Part shown: in pieces, positions 41,322 to 50,664 of the stretch
Layout: each line of letters opens with the position of its first letter
Numbering within the stretch: the stretch's first letter is position 1
Assembly: GCA_026990765.1 (NCBI GenBank)
Contig: JALXCV010000055.1
Span: 1-64,000 of the forward strand
Reading direction: 5' to 3'
DNA: 64,000 nt
Origin: Hyphomicrobiales bacterium
GTDB taxonomy: Bacteria; Pseudomonadota; Alphaproteobacteria; Rhizobiales; Aestuariivirgaceae
Notes under the pieces: generated by a model
What the model saw: only the letters and a program-made list of their open reading frames with translations
Told to the model about the DNA's origin: nothing
Database searches by the model: none
Made by a program: the position numbers and the translations under genes

Positions 41322-42093
41322 TGCGCAATTGCTGGATGAAACGGTCCGCAAGGCCGGGGAAATTGCTGCTGATTATTATAATGCGGCAACCAGAGCCTGG
41401 GACAAGAAGGACGGTACGCCGGTAACTGATGCCGATATAGCTGTTGATACATTTCTCAAACGCGAGTTGATGAAGGCGCGGCCTGATTATGGCTGGATGT
41501 CTGAGGAAACCGCAGATGATCTTTCACGCATGCAGCACAAGCGTATCTGGATAGTTGACCCGATTGATGGCACCAGATCATTTATTGAACGTACCAGCGA
41601 ATGGTGTATTGCTGCTGCCCTGATTGAAGATGGTCGCCCGGTTGTAGCCAGAGTCTACCGGCCTTTGGAAAAGGCAATGTATGCTGCAGTTGTCGGTAAA
41701 GGGGCAACGCTTGATGGTGAAAAAATATCAGTCAGCAACCGGAAGCATCTGGAGCGAGCACGAATAATAGCCAAACAGGCTGCCTTGCGTTCTGACAGGT
41801 GGGCAACAAAATGGCCCTATGTGGAGACCGGCATAGCAACATCTCTGGCCTTGCGTTTGTGTTTTATTGCTGATGGCACCTATGATGGCACTATTGCCAT
41901 TGGGGAGAAATGTGACTGGGATCTGTCGGCTGGCGATCTGATCGTGCATGAGGCCGGTGGCATAGCCAGTGGGTTGCGCGGAGATAAATTTATCTATAAT
42001 CGTGAGAAAACCCGGCAACCAAACGGCATGGTGGCTGCGGGCAAAGATATTTATAAGCAGATTTTGAAACTGGCAGAAGATTTCAAGGGATAA
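41308..42093 (+). CDS. inositol-monophosphatase/3'(2'),5'-bisphosphate nucleotidase family (CysQ-like)
   Basis: WIVDPIDGTRSFIERTSEWCI; WDLSAGDLIVHEAGG. Confidence 0.9.
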   Translation: MLERDAQLLDETVRKAGEIAADYYNAATRAWDKKDGTPVTDADIAVDTFLKRELMKARPDYGWMSEETADDLSRMQHKRIWIVDPIDGTRSFIERTSEWCIAAALIEDGRPVVARVYRPLEKAMYAAVVGKGATLDGEKISVSNRKHLERARIIAKQAALRSDRWATKWPYVETGIATSLALRLCFIADGTYDGTIAIGEKCDWDLSAGDLIVHEAGGIASGLRGDKFIYNREKTRQPNGMVAAGKDIYKQILKLAEDFKG

Positions 42094-42095
42094 TA

Positions 42096-42329
42096 ATGAC
42101 AGAATATGCACCAAAACAACTCCTGCATCTGGTTTTTGGCGGGGAGCTGGAAAATCTGGACGATGTTACATTCAAGGATATGGGTAATCTTGATATTGTT
42201 GGTATATTTCCTGATTACAACTCGGCTCATAAAGCCTGGGAGGAAAAGGCTCGCGAGACCATGGATTTTGCGCAAATACGCTATTTTATTGTGCATATGC
42301 ACAAGCTGCTTGATCCTGAAGATGCCTGA
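42096..42329 (+). CDS. DUF4170-like small protein
   Basis: 77 aa; LVFGGELENLDDVTFKDMGNLDIVGIFPDY...YFIVHMHKLLDPE. Confidence 0.8.
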   Translation: MTEYAPKQLLHLVFGGELENLDDVTFKDMGNLDIVGIFPDYNSAHKAWEEKARETMDFAQIRYFIVHMHKLLDPEDA

Positions 42330-42454
42330 TTTCAGCCATTTAAAATGCTAATAATTACTAAACTTGTAATTGAAATTCAACGGGTTTGATTAACTGCTTG
42401 TGAAAACAATTCTGGTATTAAAAAATGACCGGAATCCTAGTGAGCAGGCACAAG

Positions 42455-43717
42455 ATGAGATTTTTAGATAAATTCATAAAGAATCAAAGTGGGAATGTTG
42501 CCTTGGTTTTTGCATTGGCAGCGGTTTCACTGGCGGCTCTGGCTGGTGGTGCAGTTGATTATACCAAATCAGTTTCAGCGCATGCGTCGCTTCAGTCGGT
42601 TGCAGATGCGGCAGCACTGGCCACAGCCAGGGAGTTGCAGTTATCAGGTGCCAAAAGAGGCGGTATTGATGAGGTTGCAAGGCAATATATCAAGGCCAAT
42701 GCTGATAAAAACCTGCAGCACCTGAATTCCAGGATAAATGTTTCAGAAAAGAAAGCCACGGTTGATATTATCCTGACAGCAGAAGTGCCTACAAGTTTCA
42801 TGTCGCTTGTCGGGCTTGGCAGCAAACAGAGTATCAAAGCCAGAGCTCAAGCGCGAATACTTGGCGGCTTGCCATTATGTGTTCTGGCACTGGATACGGG
42901 GGTCTCTGGGGCAATCAGTTCTGCTGATCAGGCAAAACTTACTGCAACGGGGTGTTCACTTTATTCAAATTCAACGAGTGCTAAAGGTATAACCAGTTGG
43001 GGTACTTCAGAGCTTAATACCGGTCTTACCTGTTCAGCTGGCGGGGCTGCTGGTGGCGGTGGTAATTACAAGCCATTGCCGCTGACAGATTGTCCAGCTG
43101 TTGCTGACCCTCTAAAAGACCGGCCTGAACCTGTTGTCAACTCGTGCCGGAAAACCGGAAAGGTTTATTCAAGCGGTTATCATTTGCTGTTGCCTGGAAC
43201 CTATTGCAAAGGGCTTACGATAACAGGTACTGCCAAGGTGCTTTTCCTGCCTGGTGAATATGTTATCAAGGATGGCAGGTTAGAAATATCAGGTAATGCC
43301 ATTGCGGCTGGTATTGATGTAGGATTCTTTTTTCAGGGTCCAAATGCGCATGTCAAATTTAATGATAAAGCTCATATTGGACTGATTGGCCGCAACTCGG
43401 GAACCATGGCAGGCTTCCTGTTCTATGAAGACCGCAATACCACTTACAATCACATTCATGAAATCACCAGTCCCAATGTTCTAAAACTTGAGGGAACTAT
43501 TTACCTGCCACAAGGTGAATTTAAGGTGGCGGTTGCTTCTAGCGGAACCGGTCTTGGGAAAATTGCCGGTGAATCTGCCTATACGGTGATCATTGCCAAG
43601 AAACTGACCTTGTCAGGTATTTCAAACCTGGTGCTGAATACTGATTATGCAGCCTCCAATGTGCCCTTGCCTGATAGCATATCAAGCATGTCGGGAACGA
43701 TTGCCCTTAACAGGTAG
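42455..43717 (+). CDS. TadE/G-like (Tad domain) protein, copy 1
   Basis: N-terminal NQSGNVALVFALAAVSLAALAGGAVDYTKSVSAHASLQSVADAAALATARELQLSG; C-terminal beta-rich region. Confidence 0.85.
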   Translation: MRFLDKFIKNQSGNVALVFALAAVSLAALAGGAVDYTKSVSAHASLQSVADAAALATARELQLSGAKRGGIDEVARQYIKANADKNLQHLNSRINVSEKKATVDIILTAEVPTSFMSLVGLGSKQSIKARAQARILGGLPLCVLALDTGVSGAISSADQAKLTATGCSLYSNSTSAKGITSWGTSELNTGLTCSAGGAAGGGGNYKPLPLTDCPAVADPLKDRPEPVVNSCRKTGKVYSSGYHLLLPGTYCKGLTITGTAKVLFLPGEYVIKDGRLEISGNAIAAGIDVGFFFQGPNAHVKFNDKAHIGLIGRNSGTMAGFLFYEDRNTTYNHIHEITSPNVLKLEGTIYLPQGEFKVAVASSGTGLGKIAGESAYTVIIAKKLTLSGISNLVLNTDYAASNVPLPDSISSMSGTIALNR

Positions 43718-43739
43718 CAAGCAGTTTATACAGACGATC

Positions 43740-43774
43740 AAAGCTGTCTGCCTGCAAGTCAGGCAGTAGCTTTT
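43740..43774 (+). terminator. Rho-independent terminator between the Tad-like paralogues
   Basis: AAGCTGTCTGCCTGCAAGTCAGGCAGTAGCTTTT hairpin followed by T-tract. Confidence 0.65.
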
Positions 43775-43869
43775 GTCATGCGGGCAATAATATTAATCAA
43801 TTCTGAATCAACAGCCATGTTTTATGGATGTTGTTTAACGGTATTTGATAGATTTTAATCTATATTGAG

Positions 43870-45252
43870 TTGGTAATTATGCGGGCAAGAAAAATGAAAA
43901 AACCAACACAATTCAAAAATAATCAAAATGGTAATGTCGCAATTGTCTTTGCTCTTGCGGCTGTCGTGATAACAGTTGTGGCTGGAGGTGCGGTTGACTA
44001 TATGCATTCAGCTTCAAACCGGACGTCGTTGCAGACGGTTGCTGATGCAGCCGCGCTGGCTACAGCGCGCGAGTTGCAGCTGTCAGGGGCTGCACAAGGT
44101 GGTATAGACAATGTTGCCAAGCAATATATCGAGGCCAACAAGATAGATGGTCTTGATATTACGGACGCCAAGGTCAAGGTGTCGGAAAAACAGGCAACGG
44201 TTGATATATTGCTGACTGCAAAAGTGCCTACCAGCTTTTTGTCATTTGTCGGGCTTGGAAAAGAACAAAAACTGATGGCAAGATCCCAGGCGCGTATTCT
44301 TGGTGGATTGCCGCTTTGTGTTCTGGCACTTGATCCAGATAAAAAACAGGCAATATCTGCTTCAGATGAAGCAAGGATGTCTGCTAAAAGTTGCTCGCTT
44401 TACTCCAATTCCAGCAGTGCTGAAGGGATTACCAGTTGGGATAATGCCGAAATCAAAACCGGTCTGACCTGTTCTGCCGGTGGTGCCAAGGGTGGTGGTG
44501 GAAATTATGATCCAGCTCCCCTGACCGATTGTCCTGAAGTGCCAGATCCCCTGCTTGAGCGACCAGCCCCGCTGGTTACGGCTTGTAGTGAAACCGGGCT
44601 GGTGATTAGCAAGGGAAAGCATTTTCTGTCCAAGGGAACATATTGCAATGGCCTGACCATAAGAGGCACAGCTGAAGTTACATTTGGGCCGGGTGAATAT
44701 ATCATAAAGGATGGTGAATTCAGAATTGCCGGAAATGCTGTTGTCAAAGGTGATAATGTGGCGTTTCATTTTCAGGGGGAAAAATCATTTGCGAGGTTTA
44801 CCGGTAATGCTGAAGTCAGTTTTGAAGGTATAAATTATGGCCCCATGGCTGGTCTGCTGTTTTATGGTGACCGGTCAACGGCCTATAGTCATGTATATGA
44901 AATCAGCAGTTACAGGGTGAAGAAACTGGAAGGAACCATCTATCTTCCAAATGACGAGTTGAGAGTGACCAGTAAACCAACGGGTGGAGGTAGTGGCGGT
45001 AGTTTTGGCTTTGGTAGCAGCCGTGATGATGATGACGATGATGATTTTCATATGCCATTTTGCCCATTCTGTTCGGATTCAGATTCGGATTCCGGTATTG
45101 CCAGTGAATCTGCCTATACGGTTATTATTGCCAAAAAACTGACATTGTCAGGTGAAACGGCCCTGGTATTGAACACCGATTATGCTTCTTCAGATGTGCC
45201 ATTGCCAAAAACCATATCCAACATATCAGGGCGGATTGTGCTGGACAGGTAA
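43870..45252 (+). CDS. TadE/G-like (Tad domain) protein, copy 2, with Asp-rich/CPFC insertion
   Basis: High similarity to copy 1 along its length, plus the insertion SGGSFGFGSSRDDDDDDDFHMPFCPFCSDSDSDSG. Confidence 0.85.
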   Translation: MVIMRARKMKKPTQFKNNQNGNVAIVFALAAVVITVVAGGAVDYMHSASNRTSLQTVADAAALATARELQLSGAAQGGIDNVAKQYIEANKIDGLDITDAKVKVSEKQATVDILLTAKVPTSFLSFVGLGKEQKLMARSQARILGGLPLCVLALDPDKKQAISASDEARMSAKSCSLYSNSSSAEGITSWDNAEIKTGLTCSAGGAKGGGGNYDPAPLTDCPEVPDPLLERPAPLVTACSETGLVISKGKHFLSKGTYCNGLTIRGTAEVTFGPGEYIIKDGEFRIAGNAVVKGDNVAFHFQGEKSFARFTGNAEVSFEGINYGPMAGLLFYGDRSTAYSHVYEISSYRVKKLEGTIYLPNDELRVTSKPTGGGSGGSFGFGSSRDDDDDDDFHMPFCPFCSDSDSDSGIASESAYTVIIAKKLTLSGETALVLNTDYASSDVPLPKTISNISGRIVLDR

Positions 45253-45259
45253 TGGCGAG

Positions 45260-47320
45260 TCAGCGCAGTGCTGCCTCGATATTGCCACCATCAACGGTGA
45301 TTAAATGGGCTGTGGTGCGCTCGCTAAGGGCAAGGGCTACAAAAGCATCTCCCACATGGCGCGCTTCCACCTCGCGTTTCAACAGGTTGCCGGCCATATA
45401 GGTCTCTTCATCAATGCCGCGGGCTTTGGAGCGCTCGGCTATGAAGGCATCATCCAAAAGGCCAGAGCGAATCCGGTCGGCATTTATGCCATTGACCCTG
45501 ATGCCGGATGAACCAAGTTCCAGGGCCAACTGGCGAAGCAGAAAGAATGTGGTTGCCTTTGGCATGCCATAGGCGCCGAAATTCTTGCCCGGATTTACTG
45601 CCTGTTTGGATACGTTAAACAATATCTGGCCACCACGCCCCTGTTTGGCAAAAACTGTAGTGGCTGCTTTTGAAAAGGCGTAATGGGAAAAGAAATTAAG
45701 CTCAAAGCTTTTGCGGAACACGGCCTCATCAAGCTCGACAACGGCTCCCCCCCATGCTGCTCCGGCATTGGAAACCAGAATATCCAGCCCGCCAAACCTT
45801 GAAATGCAGGCATTTACAGCTTCTTCGGCGGCACCTTTTCTGGTTATGTCCATGGCAATGCCGCCATGGTTCGGGCCAAGTTCTTCAAGGGCCCTGGCAA
45901 GGGCTTTTTCTTCCAGATCGACAATGAATATATTTGCACCCCTTGCCATGAATGATCTGGCGGTTGCCATGCCGATTGCGCCACCCCCGCCGGTAATCAT
46001 GACGATATTGCCGGTGAGTTTGGGCGGTTTGGCCTTGCCAAGCTTTGCCTGTTCCAGCGACCAGTATTCCATGTCGAACAGATCATGTTCGCCAACCGGC
46101 TGATATCCGCCACAGGCTTCACCCTTGATCATGACTTCAATATTCTGTTCAGCAAGGTCGGCGGTGATAGTGGCGGCTCTGGCATCGGCTCCAAAACCGA
46201 CAAGGCCGATATCTTCTATCCAGGCAAAATTTGGTGATGGTTGCAGCAGAATTTTTTCATCATCAAAACGTGGGGCATTGCGATCAAAATATGCCCTGTA
46301 ATCAGTTATATAGGCATCAACCGCCCTTTCGATTGCGGCACGGCCCTCAATCTGCATTTTACGGCTTATAAACAAGGGGTAATTCTTGGTGCGAATCACA
46401 TAATCAGGTGTGGCAAGGCCGCGACGGGCCAGGTTGGCTATATCATTTCGGGCAAGGAATTGCATGACCAGATCATTATTGCGCCAATCCATTACCGGCA
46501 TTGGCTGATCGCGATTGCCGGTGAATTCTGCATTGCGATTGCCAAGAATGCCGCGCAGCATGGGCAGGATGTTTGCAGTCGATGAATTGTCAGTGCTGAT
46601 CGCAACCGGTTTTGCCTGATCACTCATATGTTTGGCAATCCAGCTTTCAGCCATATTGGTCTGTTCTATCAATCGGTCATATGATTGTCTGGCAGTGTCA
46701 CCAAAGGCAAAATGGCCGTGATTGAGCAGTAACAGTCCTTCAACCTGCGGGTTTTTCTCATAGATTTCAGCGGCTGTCCTGGCAAGGGCAAAACCGGGTT
46801 TGGCAAAGGGGACAATGGCAATCTTGTCGCCATAGATTTCCTTCACTGCAGCTTGCGGGTCGGGCAGGTCAGCCAGAACCAGCATGGCGGTAGCATGGGT
46901 GTGGTCGATGAATTTGTGCGGCAGATAGGCATGTAGCAAAATTTCGACCGATGGATTGGGTCCGGTGGAGTCCAGCATGTTCTGGCGCATGATATTGACC
47001 ATGTCCGCATCTGACAGGCTGTCAAGCTGGCGAAGCTGTCTTAATGGCTCAAGCTTTACTGCAGGCATTGAGGCTGCATCGATCTGCTCAAGATCAATCC
47101 CTGACCCCTTGATATGGATGACTTCAACCGGTTTGCCAAAAATATCTTTCACAGTAAGTTTGCAGGAAGTATTGCCGCCGCCATGCAGTACCAGATTGTG
47201 ATCAGCGCCAATCAGCCGGGATGAATAAACCCGCAATGCCAAATCCTGATCATTGGCGCTATTGCCGGATTTTTCTACAATATCAGCGGCTTTTTTATCA
47301 TTCCAGTTGTTGGATACCAT
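45260..47320 (-). CDS. bifunctional class II aldolase/short-chain dehydrogenase (RhaD-like)
   Basis: N-terminal aldolase LVLHGGGNTSCK and HTHATAML; C-terminal SDR VMITGGGGAIGMATARSF. Start at MVSNNW after AGGA RBS. Confidence 0.9.
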   Translation of the reverse strand: MVSNNWNDKKAADIVEKSGNSANDQDLALRVYSSRLIGADHNLVLHGGGNTSCKLTVKDIFGKPVEVIHIKGSGIDLEQIDAASMPAVKLEPLRQLRQLDSLSDADMVNIMRQNMLDSTGPNPSVEILLHAYLPHKFIDHTHATAMLVLADLPDPQAAVKEIYGDKIAIVPFAKPGFALARTAAEIYEKNPQVEGLLLLNHGHFAFGDTARQSYDRLIEQTNMAESWIAKHMSDQAKPVAISTDNSSTANILPMLRGILGNRNAEFTGNRDQPMPVMDWRNNDLVMQFLARNDIANLARRGLATPDYVIRTKNYPLFISRKMQIEGRAAIERAVDAYITDYRAYFDRNAPRFDDEKILLQPSPNFAWIEDIGLVGFGADARAATITADLAEQNIEVMIKGEACGGYQPVGEHDLFDMEYWSLEQAKLGKAKPPKLTGNIVMITGGGGAIGMATARSFMARGANIFIVDLEEKALARALEELGPNHGGIAMDITRKGAAEEAVNACISRFGGLDILVSNAGAAWGGAVVELDEAVFRKSFELNFFSHYAFSKAATTVFAKQGRGGQILFNVSKQAVNPGKNFGAYGMPKATTFFLLRQLALELGSSGIRVNGINADRIRSGLLDDAFIAERSKARGIDEETYMAGNLLKREVEARHVGDAFVALALSERTTAHLITVDGGNIEAALR

Positions 47321-47423
47321 GGTATTGTTTCCTTTTAGAGGCAAATCAGCTAGGGTTTGTTGCTTGAGTTTGTGTCGCCGCTTCTACAAGAAACAGAAAC
47401 ACTCTAGTCTGGTATTGTACATA

Positions 47424-47454
47424 ATTTGACAAATGTCAGCAAGTGTTGTCAAAT
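47424..47454. promoter_or_regulatory. inverted repeat upstream of the SorC-type regulator
   Basis: ATTTGACAA-N13-TTGTCAAAT, perfect 9-bp arms, in the divergent intergenic region. Confidence 0.6.
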
Positions 47455-47472
47455 ACCTAAGTGAGGTAATAA

Positions 47473-48441
47473 ATGACACCAGTAATCAAAAGACGTACTA
47501 CCGGCCAGATCAGCGGTGAGAATATCGTTATCGAAGCGGCCTGGATGTATTATCATGATGGTATGAACCAGTCGCAGATCGCCAAGGCGCTGGAAGTATC
47601 AAGGGCAACTGTGGTGAATTATCTGCAGGAAGCCAGAGAGCGCGGATTTATTCGCATATCGCTTGATCCTGAAATCTTCACTACCCACCGGCTGGCTCAG
47701 GAAATACGTGAACGCTTTGGTTTGCAGGCAGCTTTTGTATTGCCTGATGGTATTGGCTCCAGCGAAGAAGCCCTTGTCAGGGTGGCGCGCGGGGCGGCTG
47801 ACTGGTTGCCATCATTGTTGGAACCGGGTGACAGGCTTGGGGTGTCGTGGGGGCGAACAGTATATGAAGTTGCCGAAGCGTTGCATCAAACCAAGACCCG
47901 GGACATTACAGTGGTGCAACTGGTGGGTTCAATGGCAACGCCTTACGGATTTACCACTGAAATCTGTTCAGCCCATCTGGCCCAGCGATTGGGCGCGACA
48001 TGTATAAACCTGCATGCACCGGCTATTTTGAACAGTTCTGAACTGACATCACAATTAAAGAGCGAACCGATTATCAAATCACAGATTGAGGCGCTGTCGC
48101 ATTGCAACAAATCGATTTTTGCTGCCGGGTCATGCAAACCCAACAGCCATATTGTATCAAGCGGGGTTGCCAGTGCTGATGAGCTTGAATGGTATGTTGA
48201 TCACGGGGCAACCGGGGTGTTATGCGGGCGTTTTATTGACCGCAAGGGTAAACTGGTTCCCGGTTCCCTTGATGACCGGATGATAGGGGTGGAACTGGAC
48301 AAGCTGATAGGGCTTGAAATGGGGATGCTGGTATCGCTGGGCTCTGACAAGGTAGTTGCGATGCTGTCGGCCATTGCCGGTGGTTATGTAACCCATCTGG
48401 TTACCAGTCAGGAAACGGCAAAGGCCATGCTGGAGCAGTAA
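47473..48441 (+). CDS. SorC/DeoR-type sugar-binding transcriptional regulator
   Basis: HTH MYYHDGMNQSQIAKALEVSRATVVNYLQEARERGFI; effector domain LGVSWGRTVYEVAEAL. Confidence 0.92.
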   Translation: MTPVIKRRTTGQISGENIVIEAAWMYYHDGMNQSQIAKALEVSRATVVNYLQEARERGFIRISLDPEIFTTHRLAQEIRERFGLQAAFVLPDGIGSSEEALVRVARGAADWLPSLLEPGDRLGVSWGRTVYEVAEALHQTKTRDITVVQLVGSMATPYGFTTEICSAHLAQRLGATCINLHAPAILNSSELTSQLKSEPIIKSQIEALSHCNKSIFAAGSCKPNSHIVSSGVASADELEWYVDHGATGVLCGRFIDRKGKLVPGSLDDRMIGVELDKLIGLEMGMLVSLGSDKVVAMLSAIAGGYVTHLVTSQETAKAMLEQ

Positions 48442-48445
48442 TGAG

Positions 48446-49327
48446 CTATTCAGCAGCCAGTAAAGGCTGGTTGATCTGGCAATAGCTGTCAGCAATGTGG
48501 TGGGCCAGAGCATCAATGGCGCTGTTTGAGGTGTTTTGAGCGCGAAGCAGGCCTATATTGAATTCACCAATAGTCGGGAACCCGTCCGCTTCGGTCAGAA
48601 CCCGCATTCCGGGGCGGATTACCAGACGGGGCATGGCTGCGATTGCCAGCCCGGACAAAACGGCTGCGGCAATTGCATTGGAATTATCACTTGAATAGGC
48701 AATGCGGTAATTATGGTTGCCCTGTTCAAGCGAATCTATGGCCTTTTGCCGCCATGTGCATCCATGATTGGTCAGGGCAACGGGTATTACTTTCTGCTCA
48801 TGGGGATAATGGCGGATTGAAGTCATCCACACCAGTGCTTCGCGGCGCACTATGGTGTCGGCGTAAATCTTCCTGCCTGTGGTCACAATTGCCAGATCAA
48901 GCCTGCCAGCTTCAATGGCATCGGCCAGATCAAAGCTTGAATTACATTCAACCGAAACCTGAATATGAGGGTGTGAGCGGGCAAAACGGGCGAGAATTTC
49001 CGGCAGCATCTGGTCAGCATAATCATCGGGCGTGCCCATGGTGATGCTGCCTGCCAGTTCCGGCTGGTGAAAGCTGGAGACGGCTTCATCATTCAGGCGG
49101 ATTATCCGGTGGGCATATTCAAGCAGTTTTTCACCATCATCGCTCAGCCGGTTCAGCCGCCCGTGTTTCGTGAACAGGCTGCGGCCAATAATTTCTTCCA
49201 GTCGTTTCATCTGCATGGAGACAGCGCTCTGGGTCTTGTTGACCTCAATTGCAGCCCTGGTGAAATTGCCATGTCTGGCAATGGCGGTGAATGTCTTGAG
49301 CAGGTCAATGTCGAGATTATGCGGCAT
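48446..49327 (-). CDS. LysR-family transcriptional regulator
   Basis: LDIDLLKTFTAIARHGNFTRAAIEVNKTQSAVSMQMKRLEEIIG. Confidence 0.95.
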   Translation of the reverse strand: MPHNLDIDLLKTFTAIARHGNFTRAAIEVNKTQSAVSMQMKRLEEIIGRSLFTKHGRLNRLSDDGEKLLEYAHRIIRLNDEAVSSFHQPELAGSITMGTPDDYADQMLPEILARFARSHPHIQVSVECNSSFDLADAIEAGRLDLAIVTTGRKIYADTIVRREALVWMTSIRHYPHEQKVIPVALTNHGCTWRQKAIDSLEQGNHNYRIAYSSDNSNAIAAAVLSGLAIAAMPRLVIRPGMRVLTEADGFPTIGEFNIGLLRAQNTSNSAIDALAHHIADSYCQINQPLLAAE

Positions 49328-49437
49328 GATATATTCCATCATAATAATTGATGAAACACATTAAAACAATTCGTTGGACTGATCAATGCCGTTGATTCAT
49401 ATTGTGATCACAGACGATGAAGAAAAGGAGACAGCAA

Positions 49438-49695
49438 ATGACACATCAATCAATTGCACGGCGCGAATTATTCTTACAAGGCTACACTACTGGTGCCGTA
49501 AAGTTCCTTTTCAAGAACTGGATGATACGCCGCCGCATAAGGGCATTGGCTGGTTATGAGACATCTGTGCTTGATGATATCGGGGTCACCCGTGAAGAAG
49601 TCATCTGGGCATCTCGCCTGCCACTATCGGTGAATTCTGCCATTGCCTTGCAGGATCGCTCATGGCGTCGCCGCAATAACCGGTTTGATTTGTAG
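49438..49695 (+). CDS. DUF1127 protein
   Basis: RRRIRALAGYETSVLDDIGVTREEVIWA; divergent from LysR. Confidence 0.85.
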   Translation: MTHQSIARRELFLQGYTTGAVKFLFKNWMIRRRIRALAGYETSVLDDIGVTREEVIWASRLPLSVNSAIALQDRSWRRRNNRFDL

Positions 49696-49773
49696 GGTTT
49701 TCAGGTTTCACGATGACAGCTTGACAACAGTTTTCATGGTTCACTCCCGGAGCCGCCACCCAGGCTCCGTAAC

Positions 49774-49812
49774 TTGGCCGGTTGCTTTTAATGCAATCGG
49801 CCAATTCTTTTT
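49774..49812 (+). terminator. Rho-independent terminator of the DUF1127 gene
   Basis: TTGGCCGGTTGC-TTTTAAT-GCAATCGGCCAA-TTCTTTTT. Confidence 0.85.
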
Positions 49813-49836
49813 GTCAGTTTGCTCACCCGGTAATGC

Positions 49837-50631
49837 TTACCGGCGCAAATGACGCTCGACTGAATTGAGCAGGTCATCAGCAGCATTGCCGGTTGAGGAA
49901 CTGCCACCGAGAAAATCATCCAGCACTGACCGGCTGCGGCCTATCACGTCTTCATTATAGCCGCCAGACCCGGTTGCTGTTTCATCATCACCACCCAGCA
50001 TGTCTGACAAAAGATCATCAAGGCCGCCTGAATGTGGTTGCGGGGCCCGTGTTCGTGAACGCCTTGAACTACCACCACCCAGAACCTGGCCGAGAATGTC
50101 ACCCAGTCCGCCGCCGCCGCGCGATGATCCACCGCCCAGTACCTGGCCCAGAATATCGCCAAGGCCGCCACCAGTTTGCTGTCTGGGGGCCGGGGCGGCA
50201 GTTGCACCACCACCCATCATCTTTTTGGCTACAGAGCCAAGCACCATGGTGGCAACGACCGGCAGCAGTTTTTTCAAGACGGATGATCCTATGCCAGATG
50301 AGCTTGCCGCCTGCATGGCAACGGCGCGGCTGACATCCTTGGAGCCAAAGACATGGCCTAAAATGGCATTGCCATCGCTGGCAGCATCAGAAAGGCGCAA
50401 ATTTTCAGGTTCATCAAGATACTGGCTGTGATTGCCCTTTTGCAGGGCCTGAACCAGATTGACCACCCCGTCTGGAGAGGAAGCCATATTGCGGCGCAGG
50501 CCTGCTGCAACAATCGGGGCCAGTTGCTGCATGGCAGTGGCTGTCTGTTGCTCATCAAGTCCCAACTGGGCACCAATGGCACCAAGATTGTTGCCGGTTT
50601 GTGACTGGGTTAAAAGATCAAGTAGTTCCAT
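49837..50631 (-). CDS. DUF937-like glycine-rich protein with internal repeats
   Basis: N-terminal DUF937-like helical region; tandem GGGLGDILGQVLGGGSSR x2. Confidence 0.8.
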   Translation of the reverse strand: MELLDLLTQSQTGNNLGAIGAQLGLDEQQTATAMQQLAPIVAAGLRRNMASSPDGVVNLVQALQKGNHSQYLDEPENLRLSDAASDGNAILGHVFGSKDVSRAVAMQAASSSGIGSSVLKKLLPVVATMVLGSVAKKMMGGGATAAPAPRQQTGGGLGDILGQVLGGGSSRGGGGLGDILGQVLGGGSSRRSRTRAPQPHSGGLDDLLSDMLGGDDETATGSGGYNEDVIGRSRSVLDDFLGGSSSTGNAADDLLNSVERHLRR

Positions 50632-50664
50632 GGGTTGTTGCCTCCGTAAAATTTCAGTTTTGAC

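Noticed and set aside
45020-45096. Triplet GAT/TCGGAT runs as a microsatellite or CRISPR-like repeat
   Set aside because: In-frame coding low-complexity run; no spacer-repeat architecture. No CRISPR array seen in the window.
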